Source: Triticum aestivum
Taxonomy: Eukaryota > Streptophyta > Magnoliopsida > Poales > Poaceae
Direction: 5' to 3'
Length of the DNA: 64,000 nt
Assembly (NCBI RefSeq): GCF_018294505.1
Contig: NC_057801.1
Location: 431,362,619 to 431,426,618, forward strand
Within the stretch, counting starts at the first letter, position 1. Every line of letters starts with the position of its first letter. A model generated the notes under the pieces. That model saw nothing but the letters and a program-made list of their open reading frames with translations, was not told the origin of the DNA and did not search any database. Both the position numbers and the translations under genes were made by a program. Shown piece by piece: positions 44,691 through 56,639 of this stretch.

Positions 44691-44980
44691 GTAGCCCCCG
44701 GGCCCAAGGTGCGCCTGGACTTGGCTTAGCAGAGAAGCGAAGGGGCAAGTGCGAAGCGCCGCGGGCCCCAACAGCCTGCGGCCTTGGGCGCCGCGTGGCG
44801 GTTGATTGGACGCGGGCGTCCTTGTTCCCCCATGCCTCCTTATTTTGCACCCGGCTAGGCGGACCCGTAGTTGCACACAGTCATCCCTCTTCTCGCCGCT
44901 TGTGCGTCCCCTGCTCTTCTTCCCCCAGAGCTCCAGCCTCCACTTCCAATCCAATCTCGAACCCTCCGCTTCCTGTCGTC

Positions 44981-47900
44981 ATGGTGCCAACAAAGAAGGG
45001 GAAAGGGAAGAATCCTGTGCCCTTGCCCCGCTCGCCGCCGTTGACGGCACCCGCCGTCGACCAGTCGATTATACTCAATCTGGAGGCCTTGGACAAGGTC
45101 AGTTCCGCCCTTGCCACCACCTTCAACGAGTGTGGGAGGATGACGGTCTGGCCCGCGTCTCACTTCTCCATTGACAGAATATCCACTGAGGTCCGGTACT
45201 TCGCCGACGCCCTGTGGGCGGGGCTGGTTCCCCCTTTTTCTGATTTGTTCAACGCCGTGCTTTCCCATTACCAGATTCACATGATGCATTTGGGTCCCGA
45301 ATCCATTGCTCTCCTTGCCGTCTTCGCTTTTGTTTGCGAGGCGATGATGGGCATTCTTCCTTTAGTTGCCTTGCTGCGCCACTTCTTCTCTTTGCGCCTC
45401 AGCGATCCCACCCAATGTTCAGGATGCGTGAGCTTCCTTGCCGCACCAGAGGCGGCAGCCTCGGGGATTGATTTTAGCCTTCCTCCGCCTGCGACTGGGT
45501 TCCGAGAGCGGTGGCTGTACGTGGATGTCGGAGTGCCCAGCCCCTGCTCTCGGAGCCAACCTTGCCCGCTGTCCCCAACTTGGGCTGGGACCATGAGACG
45601 CTCACGAGCCCCCAACCCGCTTTCGTCTGGCGTCGCTTCGCGAACTTGAGGGCGCTTGGTGCAACGGCACCCAAGGTGGTGAAGGAGTTCCTCCAGAGCC
45701 GCATTTCCCCTCTCCAGAGTCATTCCCGCCGGATGTGAGCCTTCGGGGGGCGTGAAGACCGCATGAGGCTCCAGGAGGAAGATCTGGAACCTAAAGTGCT
45801 GAGGAAGGTTCTCGTGATTCTGACCGGGGATCCTTCCCCTGGCAGTGTCCGGCAAGGGGGTGCCTTGCTGTACCTTTGCTCAGGCATGGCTGATTTTGTG
45901 AAGTAGATGCCCAACTTCGATGAATGGGGGTTGTGCTGAGCAGGCCTCATGGGACCTCGTGAGACCCCAGTTGCGGTGGTTGCCCTCCCGGTCGCCCGCG
46001 GCAGTCCTTCCTCGAGTGGTGGAGCTGGGAGGCAAGGGCCGCTGGGGGCTGAGGGGGCTGCCGTCGGGATAACTACGCCGTGCGGAACTCCTGAGGTGGC
46101 AGCTTTTCAGGCCTGCCCTGCAACGACCGAAGGCGTTGAGCCGCGGCCCGCGGCTTCCATGGCTGAGGCTCCTGAGGCCCCGGCCACCCTCAACGGGGCG
46201 GCGTCTGGCGGCGTGCGCCAGGGCAATGTCCCCGACGCCGGTCACCTCGGCGCTTCTTCCCTGCCATAGACTAACCCTTGCGCCGAGCTCCTAGGCCGCT
46301 TCCGCGTGGACTTCGAGGCTCTTTGAAAGAGAAGGGAGGCCTTGGGTGGCGATGATTACCCCTGCCGCCTATTGAAGCGCAGGAAGTACTTCGCCATTGA
46401 TGAGTAAGCCTTCTCCTGTCTTAATCCATTACTTTCCCGTTGCTTCATCTGACCATTGCCCTGCAGGGCCCTTCCTGCCGAGTTCACGGAGACGGCCGAG
46501 GAGCCATCTCCCCAGGCCTCGCCCTCTCCACCAGCCCCAAGCGTCCCGAGCTCGAGGGCTACCCTTGTTGTGAGGTCGGTTGGAGAGGTGAGCCATCCTG
46601 CGGTGTGTCCCGATCCTGTGCTCCTCGCGACCCTTCTTCGTGAGCCCATTCGGGGCATCGCCAACCTGCCCTGGGCCTTGGTTGTGGATGGTGACTGGCT
46701 GGGATCTACCTCGCATTCTTCCTTGGAGGGCGAACAGGCTATGGGTCAAGCTTCTGGCGGGGCGCGCCCGGCCATCACGATGGCGCCAACCCCCAGCCCC
46801 CTGCCCAGAGGGGGCGTGCCGGTTCGTGGCCCTCCGCACGAAGGGGCGGAGGATGACGCGGAAGACGTGCTTGAGCACGCTAGGGAGCGCCACACCCTTC
46901 GCCAAGGGTTTCTCCAGAGGGCGGCCGACGCAGTGAGCCAGCTTGGTGTAGAGCTTGCCGTTGAGGACGCGCGCCTTGAGGCCGAGGGCCTGCGCCTTGC
47001 CGAGGAGAGGCGCAAGCTGAAGGTGGCTGTTGCCCTTGCGCGCCACCGACGTGACCTCAACAATGCGAAGGCCGAGGCATCGCTGGTGGCTTCTCGTGAG
47101 GCCTGCTCCCAGGCCGTCGAGGAGGCCTAGGAGGCTGACCAGCGGCGTGAGGCTGCGGAGGAGCGGGTGCGGGAGCTCCAGGCCTGGAGTAACTCCCTGG
47201 AGCAGGAGGTGGAGCTATGTGAGGCGGCCCTCGCGTTGATGAAGGGGGCTTCGGTCGACCAGGCGGAGCTCCAGAGACGTGAGAAGGCATTGACGCTGGA
47301 GACCGCCGAGCGCGCCCGTGACCTTGAGCGGCTGGAGACGAGAGAGCGCCTGGTAGCGCAGGCAGAGGATGATGTCGCGGCGAGGGAAGCCAGAGTCCTA
47401 GAAGAGGTTGATCGCCGGGTGGCGGAGGCACGCTTGAACCTCGAGCGTGTGTACGAGGGGAGGCTGGAGCTAACCAGGGTCGAAGCAGAGGGCAGGATCA
47501 TCGCCCTGAGGGCCAGGCTGGATGAAGCGACGCGGTGCGCGGATGCTGCCGGGGCCGCCCTTCGCGCGACACAAGGGGAGCTCGCTTCCTCCCGCTCTGT
47601 GGTGCTTCTTCTCTAGCAGAGGGTTGATGGGGTTGAGGCCGTCACGCGGTGGAACGAGGACGAGATACGCCAGCGGCAGACCTTGGAGCACATGCATGGC
47701 CCTATGCTCCGCACGCTCCGGGAGAGAGCTAACACGGCCCTGGGCAACATCTATGAGGCAGCGGTTGGGCAGCCTCATGTGGTTAGCTATGCCGGTAACC
47801 TTCAGTTCTTCACTGAAGTGGTGACGCTGGTGGAGGAGAGGAGCCGTGCCCTGCTCGGGCGTGCTTTTTCTCGCGTCTTCAGTCATCTTCAGAACATGGA

Positions 47901-48168
47901 TCCCCACTTCGACTTTGATGCCGCCATTGCCCCGGTACCCCTGGCCATCCGGGACGACCTGGCACATTGGGTGGAAGACAACGTAGACGCCCTCGTTAGG
48001 GCCTTCACCGCTGATAACAACGGCGTGGTCATGGTTGCTGATGAGGGCGGCGAGGTGAACGGCCCGGATGCTGATGAAGGCGACGCAGGGGGCGATGGCG
48101 AGGCCAGTGACGCCAGTGCCGATTCCGAAGGTTCCCTTGAGGATGCATTGGGGGATTTATCCGATTGA
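44981..48168 (+). pseudogene. Long antisense ORF of Tat-type element 2 (homologue of 16499-19069)
   Basis: The start is ATG at 44981 (VPTKKGKGKNPVPLPRSPP). The N-terminal block reads YFADALWAGLVPPFSDLFNA, LSHYQIHMMHLGPESIALLA, VALLRHFFSLRLSD and FRERWLYVDVGVPSP, a Transposase_28-like layout. A frameshift near 45540 moves the frame to PAFVWRRFANLRALG and FLQSRISPLQSHSRRM. Stops at 45736-45738 and near 45904 follow, and the block GDPSPGSVRQGGALLYLCSG is readable. Charged coiled coils occupy 46850-47620. The C-terminus (47683-48168) holds RVFSHLQNMDPHFDFDAAIA, then an acidic tail (DADEGDAGGDGEASDASADS). Size and order match element 1. The location between pol side and 3' LTR, antisense to gag, is that of accessory ORFs in Tat-lineage elements. 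Its role is unknown. Confidence 0.65.
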
Positions 48169-48880
48169 CCGCGTGTTGTTCCTGCTTTTTACCCTGCGCA
48201 GAGAGAGTTTGGGCTTGGCCCTGAAGGTAGTAAGAGCATTTTGGGGAGGGGGAGCCCCTCGTGTAAAAAACTTGTGGTTAGCATAATTGTATACATGACG
48301 TTGCCTGTATGCCTGCGCCAAGCGATTGGTCTCGCGATGAGTCAATTTGCTTGTCTACCTTTGACCCACATGGGCCCTGAGCGTGCCTGTGGGGGGGTGT
48401 CCTGAGTGCCTCCCGAATTAACCCATTGAACCTGTAACGAGAGCCTCCTGAGAAGGCGCGGCGACGGCAGTCCGGGCTGCACGCATGCTGGGCCTGGCCC
48501 GACTCGCGAGGGGCTCACGAGGGGAGGCAGCTGAAGCTGGATGGATGCAAAGCGGTATCCAGAACACGAGAGATTGCTCGAACGAGACTAAACACCCCTT
48601 CCCCGAACACACGCAAGTCTCAAGCTCAAATCCAACTTAAATTCAAACAGGGGAAAAACGACAACCAAGGCAAAAAGCAGAAAGGCCGCGTCCGGCACCT
48701 AGTCTAGTCTTCGACCTCTTCTCACCAGCGCGGAGCTAAGTGCTGCCACTGGGTGTGGGCGGGAGCCCCCGATGCCCGAGGGCGGCTCTCCAGAGACTCC
48801 GGGGCGTGTACAGCCCCACTCAATATTACGTGAGAGTGTCATGGGGCGGCGAGCTTCACAGCCACTGGGCTTTCTTCATA
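48169..48880. other. Non-coding interior of Tat-type element 2
   Basis: It follows the antisense ORF and contains CCCTGCGCAGAGAGAG and a G run near 48391. The module CCAGCGCGGAGC...TGC(C/T)TCCACTGG(T/G)GTG near 48725 also occurs at 19833-19870 in element 1. Confidence 0.45.
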
Positions 48881-50054
48881 TGTACCAGACTTGCTTCATA
48901 TCGCCAGACGAGGGCCCCGCCTTGCGCCACACTTTATTGCCATCGACGACGGCCGGAGACCGAGGACGCCGCCGATGGGATAGAGCGGTCTCCAGCGGTT
49001 CCCCCGACGACCACGGGTCCTCTGCCGGGGGTAGGCCCTGAGGCACCTCCCCGGCAGAGGGCCTACCTCCTGAGGACGCCTTGCTCCGAACGCCACGGTG
49101 GTGAAGCCGGATCTCGGCCCCTTTCCTGCAGCCCCCAGTGCCCTCCTCCTGAGGGGTAGGAAACTGCTGGATTGGGGAAGCCATCCGCCGCGACGACCTG
49201 TACCTCCTGTGATCCATGGTTAGCGTATTCCTGCTCCTGAGGAATTAGCGGTACCCGATAGTCGCTGCCTCCAGAGTGGTCAATGGGGCTTTCCTGGGGC
49301 TCCTGAAAGAGCTCGGCTGCGGGTGTCTCTTCCCCCCAGCTTGGACCGAGGAACGAGCCATGGTCTTCCTCCTGCGCATGCCCTTGACCAATCATGTGGG
49401 GCACATACGCTTCCGGGGCCGCCGCCCCGAATGCCTCGTTGTAGTGCCCCGTGAGCCACATAGTCCTGCTCGAGGTGCCAACCTGGGGGTGGTAGCACGG
49501 TGGCCCGCTGGGACCGTGGGCTGTAGTGAGCCCTCCTTCACTGGTCAGAGGCAGAGGCGGCACCGTTGTTAGCCCGGTGCTGATGGCCAGGTTGGCGTTG
49601 GGGTGGCCTTGGAATCTGCTCGGAGCTGCACGGGGCACGGGGCCTCCTTGCGGTCCGCCTTGGACCTGAGGCAGCGGCTGGGTGCAGAAGGGGTGAGCCC
49701 CCGAGGCGGCGAGGCCCAGGAGCTCTGCCACCCGCCCCAGTAGCACGTCGTGGCCGCCCTCCAGCAGCCCGCATTGCAGTAGCTCTCGGGCTACCGTGAG
49801 CGCGGCCCTTGAGTTCGCCTGCTCCCGCCGGGTGTTCGGCGCCGTGGCCGCGGCGTGGCTTGAGGCCCTCGCCGTCGACCGTACCTGCCACGGTGTGAGA
49901 GATGACACCGCCTGACCGCGTCGCCCACGGCCCACAGCGCCCTGCGGACCGCGGGCTGCCTAGGGCATAGGGTTGAGGTTGCCCTAGGCGAGCGTCTTGC
50001 GCGAGCGGGCCAGGCCGCCCAGGGATCGGGATTGCCCGTCGGGTCACCGGACAT
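48881..50054 (-). pseudogene. Gag-like leader ORF of Tat-type element 2
   Basis: From ATG at 50054 (SGDPTGNPDPWAAWP) the frame shifts near 49915 into SSLTPWQVRSTARASSHAAA and then LTVARELLQCGLLEGGHDVL plus LGRVAELLGLAASG. That block parallels LLLARELLHYHPVDDLYDEW of the gag N-terminus in element 1. The central gag domain and any zinc knuckle are absent, and proline-rich low-complexity sequence follows instead. The element would need Gag from a relative. Confidence 0.5.
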
Positions 50055-50106
50055 GATGATGACGATGCGACGAGACGCGAGGCGGCAGGAGAAGGATCCC
50101 GGCGCA

Positions 50107-50124
50107 CCCCTACCTGGCGCGCCA
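50107..50124 (-). other. Primer-binding site, Tat-type element 2
   Basis: The minus strand reads TGGCGCGCCAGGTAGGGG, two bases from the LTR edge. Confidence 0.85.
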
Positions 50125-50126
50125 AA

Positions 50127-50670
50127 TGTCGGATTTCGGGTTCCGGCATACCCTCTAGGTTCGAACTCTGGGGTGCGCGCGGAGATCGCACCTCCTACCT
50201 ACCTATGTCTCGTCGCCTCGCAAAGATCTAAACTACACGAAGAACAACACAAGGGACCTAGTTCGGGCCACCATTGTGGTGTAATACCCTACTCTAGTTT
50301 GTGGTGTGGTGGATTGCCTCTGGGGCTGATGATGAACAATACAAGGAAGAACTGCCTTGCGAGGGGAGGAGTTCTTGTGGTGGTGGATCTCTAGATGCCG
50401 CTGGACTGATTCATCTCTCCCTACTCTTGTGGTGGCTAGTCCTATTTATAGAGCAAGGCCCTGGTCCTCTTCCCAAATATTGAGTGGGAAGGGCGCCAAG
50501 CCATTTTGAAGGGGAACATCTAGTACACTCATCCGCCCCGCGAGGCTTGGCCCCTCGCGAGGGTCTTGAGCTTGTGTTGATGAAGATGGGACGTACTGGG
50601 CCACTCCTTGAGCCACGCCGCAGGCCGTAGGCAGGCAAGTCTGGGTACCCCCGTTCCCAGAACACCGACA
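50127..50670 (-). repeat. 5' LTR of Tat-type element 2, internally deleted
   Basis: Compared with 43820-44690 it lacks about 15 bp near 50257 and about 310 bp near 50530, where ACTCATCCGCCCCGCGAGG joins sequence from two distant parts of the LTR. Confidence 0.85.
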
Positions 50671-50873
50671 TAGCTGAATAAGTCATTCACATAGTTTTAG
50701 GTTGACGATTTAACTATCTAAATATGTATTATATGTGACAAAAAATATATATTTAGAAACTACATCCCTGTAGAAATCTAGTGATATACTTTTGATGACA
50801 TATAAAGCATATTTAATTCCTCAAATCAATGACCTAGAACTACGTGAATGACTTATTCATCTAGACGGAGGTA

Positions 50874-51436
50874 ATATCTCGTACTACTTTAAAAAACTAC
50901 CCTAATTAAACTCATGCATTAATTACGTAGTTCTCTCATTTTCCTCTCCGCCTTGGTCGCGGTGCACAATATTGAGCACTCCTATATGACTAGCCGCTTT
51001 ATCTACACGCGGGATATTTCAAAGCATCCGGGCCCGCGTGCCATCCACCAAATCACAGCGAGGTGCTATAGTCGAGACTCACCTGTCACCCCGGTGTGGC
51101 CATCATGACCTGTCGTATCACAAAACCCACACCTTTACCAGCAGTGGTAAGGTGGCCTCGAAGTTGGACTGGACGAAGCAACCATCATTTCACTCGAACG
51201 CTCGTTCAAGCCCTTTCTTCCCTTTCTTGAAGAAAACCTCACTCCAGGCTACTCACTTCTGCCATTTTTCTTCTATACCGACGAAGGAAAGGTGGGCGAA
51301 TCAGTTATGCTGCTATATTTTCATTCCAAGAATCTTCTTTTTGCGAAGCACCGACCGATTCTCACATCCTATTATTTTCCCGTTTTCATTGCGATTGTGG
51401 TTTCCTTTCGATTACTTTTTGTTTGTTAGTTCATTG
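50874..51436 (+). other. 5' flank of the split host gene
   Basis: The frame of the gene is open upstream from 51038 but has no recognisable content. The sequence just before the ATG is T-rich (CCTTTCGATTACTTTTTG), like a plant 5' UTR. No clear TATA box could be fixed. Confidence 0.35.
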
Positions 51437-51789
51437 ATGGATCCTGGAGCACTAGGCAAAGAGTTGCCGGCGGACAACCCACTGGAGACATCGATCTCTA
51501 GGAAGCGAGCACCGACCAATGAGTTGACCATGTTAGCGGGCCAACCCATGGAGACGAAGAACTCCAAGAAACAAGCACTGGCCAAAGAGTTGAGGACGTT
51601 GGCGGACGAACTCCTCAAATAAAGTGGGAAGAACAGCAAGGGCCCCACCGTGCCTACCCCAGGAACTCTGATTGGCACCTATGTGAGGCTCAAGACCGAG
51701 TTTGAGGAGATAGTCGCCGTTGAGAAGCAGTATTCCCCTGGCAAGGTGATGGCCCCCATCGAGGACGAGGAGTTGGCCCCCAGAGGGAT

Positions 51790-53537
51790 TGTTGGGGAAC
51801 GTAGCAGAAATTCAAAATTTTCCTACGTGTCACCAAGATCTATCTATGGAGAAACCAGCAACGAGGGGAAGGAGAGTGCATCTACATACCCTTGTAGATC
51901 GCTAAGCGGAAGCGTTCAAGAGAACGGGGTTGAAGGAGTCGTACTCGTCGTGATCCAAATCACCGGAGATCCTAGTGCCGAACGGACGGCACCTCCGCGT
52001 TCAACACACGTACAGCCCGGTGACGTCTCCCATGCCTTGATCAAACAAGGAGAGAGGGAGAGGTTGAGGAAGACTCCATCCAGCAGCAGCACAACGGCGT
52101 GGTGGTGATGGAGGAGCGTGGCAATCCTGCAGGGCTTCGCCAAGCACCGCGGGAGAGGAGGAGTACTTGGGAGAGGGGAGGGCTGCGCCAGAACATGTGG
52201 TGCGGCTGCCCTCCCACCCCCCACATATATATAGGGGCAAGGGAGAGGGGGCCGGCCCCCTCAGATCCAATCTGAGGAGGGGGCGGCGGCCAAGGGGGGA
52301 GGAGTGCCTCCCAAGTCAAGTGGAGGCCCTCCCCCTTAGGGTTTTCCCCTTCCCATGCGCATGGGCCTTGGGGGGGCTGGTGCCCCTGGCCCATTAAGGC
52401 TAGGGCGCCCCCCTACAGCCCATGCTACTGTATTGGACGTGGTGGAACAATTTCCGGACCTCCGGACCCCTCCGGAATCCTCCGGAACCTTCTGGAAGCT
52501 TCCCGGTACAATACCGAAAAAACCCGAACTTTTTCCGGAACCCGAACAACAACTTTCCATATATAAATCTTTACCTCCGGACCATTCCGGAACTCCTCGT
52601 GACGTCCGGGATCTCATCCGGGACTCCGAACAACATTCGGTAACCACATACAAACTTCCTTTATAACCCTAGCGTCATCGAACCTTAAGTGTGTAGACCC
52701 TACGGGTTCGGGAACATGCAGACATGACCGAGACGTTCTCCGGTCAATAACCAACAGCGGGATCTGGATACCCATGTTGGCTCCCACATGTTCCACGATG
52801 ATCTCATCGGATGAACCACGATGTCAAGGACTCAATCGATCCCGTATACAATTCCCTTTGTCTAGCGGTATAGTACTTGCCCGAGATTCGATCGTCGGTA
52901 TACCGATACCTTGTTCAATCTCGTTACCGGCAAGTCTCTTTACTCGTTCCGTAACACATCATCCCGTGATCAACCCCTTGGTCACATTGTGCACATTATG
53001 ATGATGTCCTACCGAGTGGGCCCAGAGATACCTCTCCGTCACACGGAGTGACAAATCCCAGTCTCGATTCGTGCCAACCCAACAGACACTTTCGGAGATA
53101 CCTGTAGTGCACCTTTATAGCCACCCAGTTACGTTGTGACGTTTGGTACACCCAAAGCATTCCTACGGTATCCGGGAGTTGCACAATCTCATGGTCTAAG
53201 GAAATGATACTTGACATTAGAAAAGCTTTAGCATACGAACTACACGATCTTTGTGCTAGGCTTAGGATTGGGTCTTGTCCATCACATCATTCTGCTAATG
53301 ATGTGATCCCGTTATCAACGACATCCAATGTCCATGGTTAGGAAACCGTAACCATCTATTGATCAACGAGCTAGTCAACAGAGGCTTACTAGGGACATGG
53401 TGTTGTCTATGTATCCACACATGTATCTGAGTTTCCTATCAATACAATTATAGCATGGATAATAAACGATTATCATGAACAAGGAAATATAATAATAATA
53501 ACCAATTTATTATTGCCTCTAGGGCATATTTCCAACA
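51790..53537 (-). repeat. 3' LTR of the copia element
   Basis: In plus orientation it runs TGTTGGGGAACGTAGCAG...GGGCATATTTCCAACA. Confidence 0.92.
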
Positions 53538-53548
53538 GTCTCCCACTT
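53538..53548 (-). other. Polypurine tract of the copia element
   Basis: The minus strand reads AAGTGGGAGAC directly before the 3' LTR. Confidence 0.8.
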
Positions 53549-53849
53549 GCACTAGAGTCAATAATCTAGTTCACATCGCCATGTGATTAACACTCACAGG
53601 TCACATCGTCATGTGACCAACATCCAAAGAGTTTACTAGTGTCGCTAAACTAGTTCACATCATCATGTGATTAAGACTCAATGAGTTCTGGGGTTTGATC
53701 ATGTTTTGCTTGTGAGAGAGGTTTTAGTCAACGGGTCTGCAACATTCAGATCTGTATGTACTTCGCAATTCTCTATGTCATATTGTAAATGCTGCTTCCA
53801 CGCTCCACTTGGAGCTATTCCAAATGGTTGCTCCACTATACGTATCCGT

Positions 53850-56150
53850 TTTGCTACTCAGAGTCATTCGGAAAGGTGTTAAAGCTTGCATCGACGTAAC
53901 CCTTTACGCCGAGCTCTTTATCACCTCCATAATCGAGAAACATGTCCTTATTTACTCCAAGGACAATTTTTGACCGCTGTCCAATGATCCCCATTCCTGG
54001 ATCATTCTTGTACCCCTTGACTGACTCATGGCAAGGCACACTTCCGGTGCGGTACACAGCATAGCATACTATAGAGCCTACGTCTGAAGCATAGGGGACG
54101 ACCTTCGTCCTTTCTCTCTCTTCTGCCGTGGTCGAGCTTTAAGTCTTAACTTCATACCTTACAACTCAGCCAAGAACTCCTTCTTTGACTGATCCATCTT
54201 GAACACCTTCAAGATCATGTCAAGGTATATGCTCATTTGAAAGCACCATTAAGCGTTTTTGATCTATCCTTATAGATCTTGATGCTCAATGTTCAAGTAG
54301 CTTAATCCAGGTTTTCCCTTGAAAAACACTTTTCAAATAACCCTATATGCTTTCTAGAAATTCTACATCATTTCTGATCAACAATATGTTTACAACATAT
54401 ACTCATCAGAAATTCTATAGTGCTCCCACTCACTTCTTTGGAAATACAAGTTTCTCATAAACTTTGTATAAACCCAAAATCTTTGATCATCTTATCAAAG
54501 TACATATTCCAACTCCGAGATGCTTACTCCAGTCCTTAGAAGGATCGCTGGAGCTAGCATACCTTTTAGCATCCTTAGGATCGACAAAACCTTTCTGATT
54601 GTATCACATACAACCTTTCCTTACGAAAACTGGTAAGGAAACTTGTTTTGACATCCATCTGCCAGATTTCATAAATGCAGCTTGTGCTAACATGATTCCG
54701 ACGGACTTCAAGCATCGCTACAGATGAGAAAATCTCATCGTAGTCAACTCCTTGAACTTGTGAAAAACTCTTCGCCACAAGTCGAGCTTCATAGACGGTG
54801 ACGTTACCGTCCACGTCCGTCTTCTTCTTAAAGATCCATTTATCTCAATGGCTTGCCGATCATCGGGCAAGTCCACCAAAGTCCATGCTTTGTTATGATA
54901 CATGGATCCTATCTCGGATTTCATGGCTTCTAACCATTTGTCGGAATATGGGCCCACCATCGCTTCTCCATAGCTCGTAGGTTCATTGTTGTCTAGCAAC
55001 ATGACCTTCAAGACAGGATCACCGTACCACTCTGAAGCAGTACGCGTCCTTGTCGCCCTACGAGGTTCGGTAGTGACTTGATCTGAAGCTTCATGATCAC
55101 TATCATAAGCTTCCACTTCAATTGGTGTAGGTGCCACAGGAACAACTTCCTGTGCCCTGCTACACACTTGTTGAAGTGACGGTTCAATAACCTCATCAAG
55201 TCTCCACTATCCTCCCACTCAATTCTCGAGACAAACCTTTCCTCGAGAAAGGACCCGATTCAAGAAACAATCCCTATTGCTTTCGGATCTGAATTAGGAG
55301 GTATACCCAACTGTTTTGGGTGTCCTATGAAGATGCATTTTATCCGCTTTGGGTTCGAGCTTATCAACCTGAAACTTTTTCACATAAGCGTCGCAGCCCC
55401 AAACCTTTAAGAAACGACAACTTAGGTTTCTCCAAACCACAGTTCAAACGGTGTCGTCTCAACGGAATTACGTGGTGCCCTATTTAAAGTGAGTGCGGTT
55501 GTCTCTAATGCCTAACCCATGAACGATAGTGGTAATTCGATAAGAGACATCATGGCACGCACCATATCCAATAGGGTGCAACTATGATGTTCGGACACAC
55601 CATCACACTATGGTGTTCCAGGCGGTATTGGTTGTGAAACAATTTCCACAATGTCTTAATTGTGTGCCAAAACTCGTAACTCAGATATTCATCTCTATGA
55701 TCATATCATAGACATTTTATCCTCTTGTCACGAAGATCTTAAACTTCACTCTGAAATTACTTGAACCATTCAATAATTCAGACTTGTGTTTCATCAAGTA
55801 AATATACAACATCTACTTGAATCATCTGTGAAGTAAGAACATAACGATATTCACTGCATGCCTCAGCACTCATTGGACTGCACACATCAAAATGTGTTAC
55901 TTCCAACAAGTTGCTATCTTGTTCCATTTTACTGAAAACAAGGCTTTTCAGTCATCTTGCCCATGTGGTATGATTTGCATATCTCAAGTGATTCAAAATC
56001 AAGTGAGTCCAAACGATCCATCTGCATGGAGTTTCTTCATGCGTATACACCAATAGACATGGTTTGCATGTCTCAAACTCTTCAAAAAACGAGTGAGTCG
56101 AAAGATCCATCAACATGGAGCTTCTTCATGCGTATTATACCAATATGACT
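53850..56150 (-). pseudogene. Copia pol: integrase, reverse transcriptase and RNase H remnants
   Basis: On the minus strand, integrase C-terminal sequence (CRFLKVWGCDAYVKKFQVDK near 55390, then GSFLEERF) is followed by the linker EPTSYGEAMVGPYSDKWLEA with MKSEIGSMYHNKAWTLVDLP (54850-54990). Reverse transcriptase blocks VYEARLVAKSFSQVQGVDYD and EIWQMDVKTSFL come next (54640-54790), then RNase H GYKNDPGMGIIG... to ELGVKGYVDASFNTFPNDSE (53854-54040). The order integrase before reverse transcriptase confirms copia. Frameshifts and stops separate the blocks, and the YVDD box was not found intact. Confidence 0.78.
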
Positions 56151-56639
56151 TACATGGCAGTGCCACAAGTAAGTGGTACTATCATTACTATCTTATATCT
56201 TTTGGCATGAAAATGTGTATCACTACGATCGAGATTCAATAAACCATTCCTTTAGTTGCAAGACCATTGAAGGTATTATTCAAATAAATAGAGTAACCAT
56301 TATTCTCCTTAAATGAATAACCGTGTTGCGATAGACATAATCCAATCATGTCTATGCTCAACGCAAACACCAAATGACAATTATTCAGGTTTAATACTAA
56401 TCTTGATGGTAGAGGGAGCGGGCGATGTTTGATCACATCAACCTTGGAAAGAGTTCCAACACACATTGTCATCTCACCTTTAGCTAGTCTCCGTTTATTC
56501 CATAGCTCTTTCTTTCAAGTTACTAACACTTAGGAACCGAACCGGTATCTAATACCCAGGTGCTACTAGGAGTACTAGTAAAGTACACATTAACACAATG
56601 TATATCCAATATACTTCTATCGACCTTGCCAGCCTTCTC

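Larger units (their letters stand above)
43820..50670 (-). mobile_element. Tat-type gypsy element 2, non-autonomous
   Basis: The LTRs are 43820-44690 (871 bp) and 50127-50670 (544 bp). The primer site at 50107-50124 and polypurine tract beside 44690 give the minus orientation. The LTRs match element 1, but the interior has no protease, reverse transcriptase or integrase: only a gag-like leader on the minus strand and the long plus-strand ORF. The flanks TAAGT (43815-43819) and TAGCT (50671-50675) are a decayed target duplication or an imperfect one. It lies inside a MITE. Confidence 0.82.
43807..50871. mobile_element. Stowaway-like MITE split by a gypsy element
   Basis: CCTCCATCTA (43807 on) resumes after the gypsy element as CTGAATAAGTCATTCAC (50674 on). 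The far end, GTGAATGACTTATTCATCTA plus GACGGAGG (to 50871), is the inverted repeat of the joined left end. TA flanks lie at 43805-43806 and 50872-50873. Without the insert the MITE is about 214 bp. Confidence 0.75.
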
